NCBI GenBank assembly: GCA_014729145.1
Contig: WJKL01000011.1
Span: forward strand, 1 to 11,949
Origin: Candidatus Woesearchaeota archaeon
GTDB taxonomy: Archaea > Nanobdellota > Nanobdellia > Woesearchaeales > WJKL01
Length of the DNA stretch: 11,949 nt
Direction of reading: 5' to 3'
Under the pieces are notes generated by a model. That model worked only from the letters and a program-made list of their open reading frames with translations, did not search any database and was not told the origin of the DNA. How positions within the stretch are numbered: position 1 is the first letter of the stretch; every line of letters starts with the position of its first letter. The position numbers were made by a program, and so were the translations under genes. Positions 10,054 to 11,949 of the stretch are shown one piece after another.

Positions 10054-10197
10054 TTGGATTTCGGAATTCAGCTTTTGATTAAGCAAATATCATATTATAT
10101 GGATATTGAATTCTGAGGAAGGTCCGCCCACTAAAATACAAGTCATTAGGTGAAAACCTAACTGCTGTGAAGTAGAGCTCTGTGCTAAAAATCCTTT

Positions 10198-10226
10198 TTG
10201 GAATTTTGGCACCACAAAATCCAACT
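10198..10226 (+). repeat. Repeat B copy 2 inside RNase P RNA
   Basis: Second copy of the segment at 9994-10022, placed just before conserved region II. CCACAAAATC pairs with GATTTTGTTGG (10239-10249), the same helix as in copy 1 (there GGTTTTGTTGG). The apex differs: a short CTATGG loop replaces the CTGTGC hairpin. Confidence 0.75.
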
Positions 10227-10346
10227 CTATGGAGGAAAGATTTTGTTGGCTACAGAAACGACACAGCTCACAGGGAGCAATGAAAACTGAATGGAGCTTA
10301 GAACTGTGAGAGATTCCGCGCAAATCTTCCAGATTTCCGGATCCTT

Positions 10347-10388
10347 CAAAACCAACCTGTGCTTGTGCACAGAAAACCAAAAGTTTTG
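10347..10388 (+). repeat. Repeat A copy 2: hairpin module in RNase P RNA
   Basis: Second copy of the 42-nt module at 10012-10053. The outer helix here is CTTCAAAAC/GTTTTGAAG (9 bp), with the same inner hairpin CTGTGC/GCACAG (10357-10372). It lies in the specificity-domain side of the RNA, between conserved regions II and V. Confidence 0.85.
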
Positions 10389-10528
10389 AAGTTGATGAAA
10401 CGAGCACCTTGACTAGTGCAAGTCCTTGAGACGCATAGTGAAATATTAACATGTTTGGTTCGCACCACACTGGGCTTAAAAGTGCAAAAGCGACAAACAA
10501 CAAAAGGTGGCCTATTCCCAACTTACAA

Positions 10529-10534
10529 TTTTTT
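10529..10534 (+). terminator. T-tract terminator of RNase P RNA
   Basis: Six T immediately follow the 3' strand of the 12-bp P1 helix, so the helix plus U-tract can act as the 3' end of the transcript. Confidence 0.5.
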
Positions 10535-10593
10535 AAAAATTTCAATAAAACTAGATTCCTAAAGTGTATTAGTTCTCTCTTATTTTCAATAAG

Positions 10594-10601
10594 TTTAAAA
10601 A
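10594..10601 (+). promoter_or_regulatory. TATA box for tRNA-Phe
   Basis: TTTAAAAA is centred about 31 nt before the first base of mature tRNA-Phe. It predicts a start near 10623 and a leader of a few nucleotides for RNase P to remove. The spacer 10535-10627 holds nothing else that I can see. Confidence 0.45.
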
Positions 10602-10627
10602 AGATTTCCTACTATTTCTTCTTGTGA

Positions 10628-10747
10628 GGGGATGTAGCTCATTGGGAGAGCACATGACTGAAGACAAGGAAAATCCCAGATTTTCTGGGTGTTTGACTTT
10701 CCAAGTCAGACATCATGGTGTAGTGGGTTCGATTCCCACCATCCCCA
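10628..10747 (+). tRNA. tRNA-Phe, anticodon GAA, with 48-nt intron
   Basis: The exons are 10628-10663 and 10712-10747, giving a 72-nt mature tRNA. The acceptor stem is GGGGATG/CATCCCC with discriminator A73; the D arm is GCTC/GAGC with loop ATTGGGA; the anticodon stem CATGA/TCATG is formed by bases on both sides of the intron; the spliced loop is CTGAAGA, with anticodon GAA for UUY phenylalanine codons. The variable loop has 5 nt, and the T arm is GTGGG/CCCAC with loop TTCGATT. CCA is not encoded. The intron sits after G37, the canonical archaeal 37/38 site. G37 is the base usually made into a wyosine derivative. Confidence 0.95.
10664..10711 (+). other. Archaeal tRNA intron (bulge-helix-bulge)
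   Basis: The central helix is CTGA (10658-10661) with TCAG (10106 of the intron side: 10706-10709). It is flanked by the 3-nt bulges AGA (10662-10664) and ACA (10710-10712). Cutting after the second base of each bulge gives exactly these limits. The intron-side helix is weak: C10665-G10705, then two A-A mismatches, then GGAAA/TTTCC (10668-10672 with 10698-10702). Inside is a strong hairpin CCCAGA/TCTGGG (10675-10689). It would be removed by the tRNA splicing endonuclease. Confidence 0.9.
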
Positions 10748-10784
10748 TTTAAATTCAAAAACAACAAAAACCAATTTCAAAAGG

Positions 10785-10792
10785 TTTATAAA
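10785..10792 (+). promoter_or_regulatory. TATA box for the small-membrane-protein/pilin-like operon
   Basis: TTTATAAA, preceded by a purine-rich CAAAAGG that may act as BRE, is centred 25-26 nt before ATG at 10814. Transcription would begin at the start codon (leaderless mRNA). It is the same octamer as in the rRNA promoter at 462-469. Confidence 0.6.
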
Positions 10793-10813
10793 AATAAATT
10801 TGCTGTATAAAAT

Positions 10814-11059
10814 ATGGTTAAACAAAAAGGGGTAGCATATATCTTTGGAATCTTAAGCATAGTTTTGGCTTTTTTCCAACCTTTACCTGCAATTATAATT
10901 GCAATTGTTGGTCTAGTTGAAAATAAAAAGGAAAAATCAAAAACTGCCAAGAGATTAAATGTAATTGGATTAGTAATAGCTATTGTTGTTTTAGCAATAA
11001 CAGTCGGAATAACTGTTTACTTAATGCAGCAGGGTTCAGCTAATTTCCCAGTATACTAA
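10814..11059 (+). CDS. Small two-helix membrane protein, unknown function
   Basis: An 81-residue protein with two hydrophobic segments (about 7-34 and 48-70) joined by a charged loop, VENKKEKSKTAKRLN. The pattern of a glycine-containing helix, short basic linker and second glycine-containing helix resembles DUF4190-type small membrane proteins, a resemblance in style rather than a firm match. The C-terminus MQQGSANFPVY is short and probably outside the cell. The ATG is placed 26 nt below a strong TATA box with no Shine-Dalgarno. The next gene starts 24 nt after the stop on the same strand, so the two are probably co-transcribed and this protein may act with the pilin-like product. I do not recognise a function. 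Confidence 0.75.
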   Translation: MVKQKGVAYIFGILSIVLAFFQPLPAIIIAIVGLVENKKEKSKTAKRLNVIGLVIAIVVLAITVGITVYLMQQGSANFPVY

Positions 11060-11074
11060 AAACCCCCAAAAATA

Positions 11075-11080
11075 AAAGGT
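11075..11080 (+). promoter_or_regulatory. Shine-Dalgarno for the pilin-like gene
   Basis: AAAGGT pairs partly with the ACCTCC of the 16S tail. Spacing is 3 nt to the first ATG (11084) and 6 nt to the second (11087), which favours the second. Confidence 0.55.
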
Positions 11081-11083
11081 AAA

Positions 11084-11644
11084 ATGATGCAAGACAAAAA
11101 AGCAGCTATGGAATTAACTATGGGAACAATGGTAACAATTGTTCTATTAGTTATGGTATTAATTCTTGGAGGTTATTTTGTTCAAAAAATATTTTTCAGT
11201 GCTGGTGAAAGCTTAGATGCCATTGATCAATCAGTAAAAAGTGAAATTAATAAATTATTCTCAGAAGATACAAATAAAAAAATAATAATTTATCCTGCAT
11301 CAAGAAGGCTTCCATTAAGTAAGGGTGAGCGAGGGCAAGGATTTGCATTATCAATAAGAAATACAGGAACAGAGGCAGCAGAGTTTACTTATAATGTGGA
11401 AGCTCAAGAAACAGATTGTCCTACAAGCCTAAGTGTTAGCCAGGCAAATGGATTTCTAGGATTAGGAAAAACAGGAAGTGTTCAAATTCCTGCAGGAGAT
11501 ATAATGAATAATCCAACACTAGTTACATTTAATATACCTGAAACAGCCCCTCCTTGTTCAATTAAGTATTCAGTAACAATGCAAAAGGGCGGACAACTTT
11601 ATGGCTCTAGTGTAGATGTTATTGTCAACATAGAATCAGATTAA
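11084..11644 (+). CDS. Pilin-like (class III signal peptide) surface protein
   Basis: A 186-residue protein. The N-terminus is MMQDKKAAMELTMGT followed by a 20-residue hydrophobic helix. The charged KK, a small residue and a glutamate just before the helix match archaeal type IV pilin/archaellin precursors cut by FlaK/PibD-type peptidases; cleavage near A7 or A8 is my estimate. Residues 85-186 form a beta-rich domain (FALSIRNTGTEAAEFTYNV, then VTFNIPE and SVDVIVNIES) resembling an Ig-like extracellular fold. C112 and C158 could form a disulfide. The first ATG is only 3 nt after AAAGGT; the second (11087) is 6 nt away, as in the exchanger gene, and may be the true start. It follows the small membrane protein by 24 nt. 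It might be a pilus subunit or a single anchored surface protein. Confidence 0.78.
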   Translation: MMQDKKAAMELTMGTMVTIVLLVMVLILGGYFVQKIFFSAGESLDAIDQSVKSEINKLFSEDTNKKIIIYPASRRLPLSKGERGQGFALSIRNTGTEAAEFTYNVEAQETDCPTSLSVSQANGFLGLGKTGSVQIPAGDIMNNPTLVTFNIPETAPPCSIKYSVTMQKGGQLYGSSVDVIVNIESD

Positions 11645-11672
11645 TAAATCTCAAATAAACAAATTAACTAAT

Positions 11673-11680
11673 TTTTTAAA
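11673..11680 (+). promoter_or_regulatory. TATA box for cysS
   Basis: TTTTTAAA is centred about 31 nt before the cysS ATG, predicting a leader of about 6 nt or less. GTATATTG at 11686-11693 is an alternative but lies too close to the start codon. Confidence 0.4.
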
Positions 11681-11707
11681 GCAAGGTATATTGTTATATT
11701 CAATCAA

Positions 11708-11949
11708 ATGCTAAAACTTTACAACACTTTAAAGAAAAAAAAGCAACCTTTCAAACCATTGAAAAAAGGAAAAGTTGGAATGTATATTTGCGGACCAACT
11801 ATTTACAATTATGTTCATATAGGAAACCTGAGGGCTTATGTTTTTGCAGATATTTTAAGAAGATATTTGAAATTCAAAAAATACAAAATTAAACAAGTAA
11901 TGAATCTAACAGATGTTGATGATAAGACAATTAGAGATAGTCAAAAAGC
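11708..11949 (+). CDS. cysS: Cysteinyl-tRNA synthetase, N-terminal part (cut by window end)
   Basis: Eighty codons of a class I aminoacyl-tRNA synthetase that charges tRNA-Cys. The N-terminus LYNTLKKKKQPFKPLKKGKV leads into MYICGPTIYNYVHIGN. C28 is the first zinc ligand that binds the cysteine thiol, and HIGN (37-40) is the HIGH signature for ATP. NLTDVDDKTI (66-75) is the conserved block that follows in CysRS. The full enzyme is normally about 450-500 residues, so most of it, including the KMSKS loop, is outside the window. The ATG at 11708 gives the usual N-terminal length. No Shine-Dalgarno is seen, and a TATA-like box 31 nt upstream suggests a short leader. It appears to be transcribed separately from the pilin-like gene, 63 nt upstream. 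Confidence 0.95.
   Translation, partial: MLKLYNTLKKKKQPFKPLKKGKVGMYICGPTIYNYVHIGNLRAYVFADILRRYLKFKKYKIKQVMNLTDVDDKTIRDSQK

Larger units (their letters stand above)
9961..10528 (+). ncRNA. rnpB: RNase P RNA (archaeal), enlarged
   Basis: This is the catalytic RNA that removes 5' leaders from pre-tRNAs. The ends are fixed by a perfect 12-bp terminal helix P1, 9961-9972 with 10517-10528. Conserved region I is GAGGAAGGTCC (10115-10125), usually GAGGAAAGTCC. Region II is CAGAAACGACAC (10253-10264), the archaeal form. Region V is GGGCTTA (10472-10478) near the 3' end. Helix P4 can form between 10120-10125 and 10473-10477 with T10123 bulged: A-U, G-U, G-C, C-G, C-G. CACT (9979-9982) with AGTG (10480-10483) may be P2. 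At 568 nt it is longer than typical archaeal RNase P RNAs (about 300-490 nt), the excess lying in repeated hairpins. A TATA-like box precedes it and a T6 run follows P1. A 151-codon minus-strand open frame across it is spurious. Confidence 0.88.

Noticed and set aside
9994..10388. The repeats as an insertion sequence or a CRISPR array
   Set aside because: There are only two copies of each, no regular spacers, no transposase and no cas genes; they fall within RNase P RNA helices.
10090..10545. A 151-codon open frame on the minus strand with a signal-peptide-like N-terminus
   Set aside because: It lies antisense across RNase P RNA, covering conserved regions I, II and V; its composition reflects the RNA's structure and repeats.

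Overview
The window looks archaeal, and most likely comes from a fast-evolving, AT-rich DPANN-type genome (Woesearchaeota/Pacearchaeota-like; the phylum is an inference). The support is an archaeal-type 16S rRNA with an intact CACCTCC 3' tail, a 16S-tRNA-Ala-23S operon with no 5S attached, a tRNA-Phe gene with an intron at position 37/38 inside a bulge-helix-bulge-like fold, an archaeal RNase P RNA, TATA boxes about 26 nt upstream of start codons, and a pilin-like N-terminus (KKAAMEL) of the sort seen in these lineages.

Layout. At 2-412 is the 3' part of a PD-(D/E)XK nuclease-like gene. At 413-5430 is the rRNA operon: a promoter with BRE-like and TATA elements near 455-469, a 16S processing stem, 16S rRNA (690-2142), tRNA-Ala(UGC), a 23S processing stem, 23S rRNA (about 2545-5383) and a T-rich terminator. 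At 5433-9911 on the minus strand, read right to left, are a membrane protein with a degenerate transglutaminase-like domain, a P2-type Ca2+-transporting ATPase and a Ca2+/cation exchanger (CaCA). The last two are 29 nt apart and look like a calcium-export operon. At 9961-10528 on the plus strand is RNase P RNA, unusually long and containing duplicated hairpin segments. It is transcribed divergently from the membrane-protein gene, and one TATA-like box sits midway between the two starts. Then come tRNA-Phe(GAA) with a 48-nt intron, a two-helix small membrane protein, a pilin-like secreted or surface protein, and the 5' end of cysS (cysteinyl-tRNA synthetase), cut by the window edge.

How the parts relate. 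Much of the window serves translation (rRNAs, two tRNAs, RNase P RNA, CysRS). The rest is envelope and ion homeostasis. Initiation follows two modes: genes that start a transcript have a TATA box about 26 nt before the ATG and little or no leader, while genes inside operons (the exchanger, the pilin-like gene) carry a Shine-Dalgarno sequence matching the 16S tail.

Most notable: several near-universal rRNA positions in the decoding and peptidyl-transferase centres appear changed (16S C1400, A1499; 23S C2499, A2503, U2552, E. coli numbering), and the RNase P RNA carries repeated hairpin modules. No CRISPR array, insertion sequence or defence system was seen.
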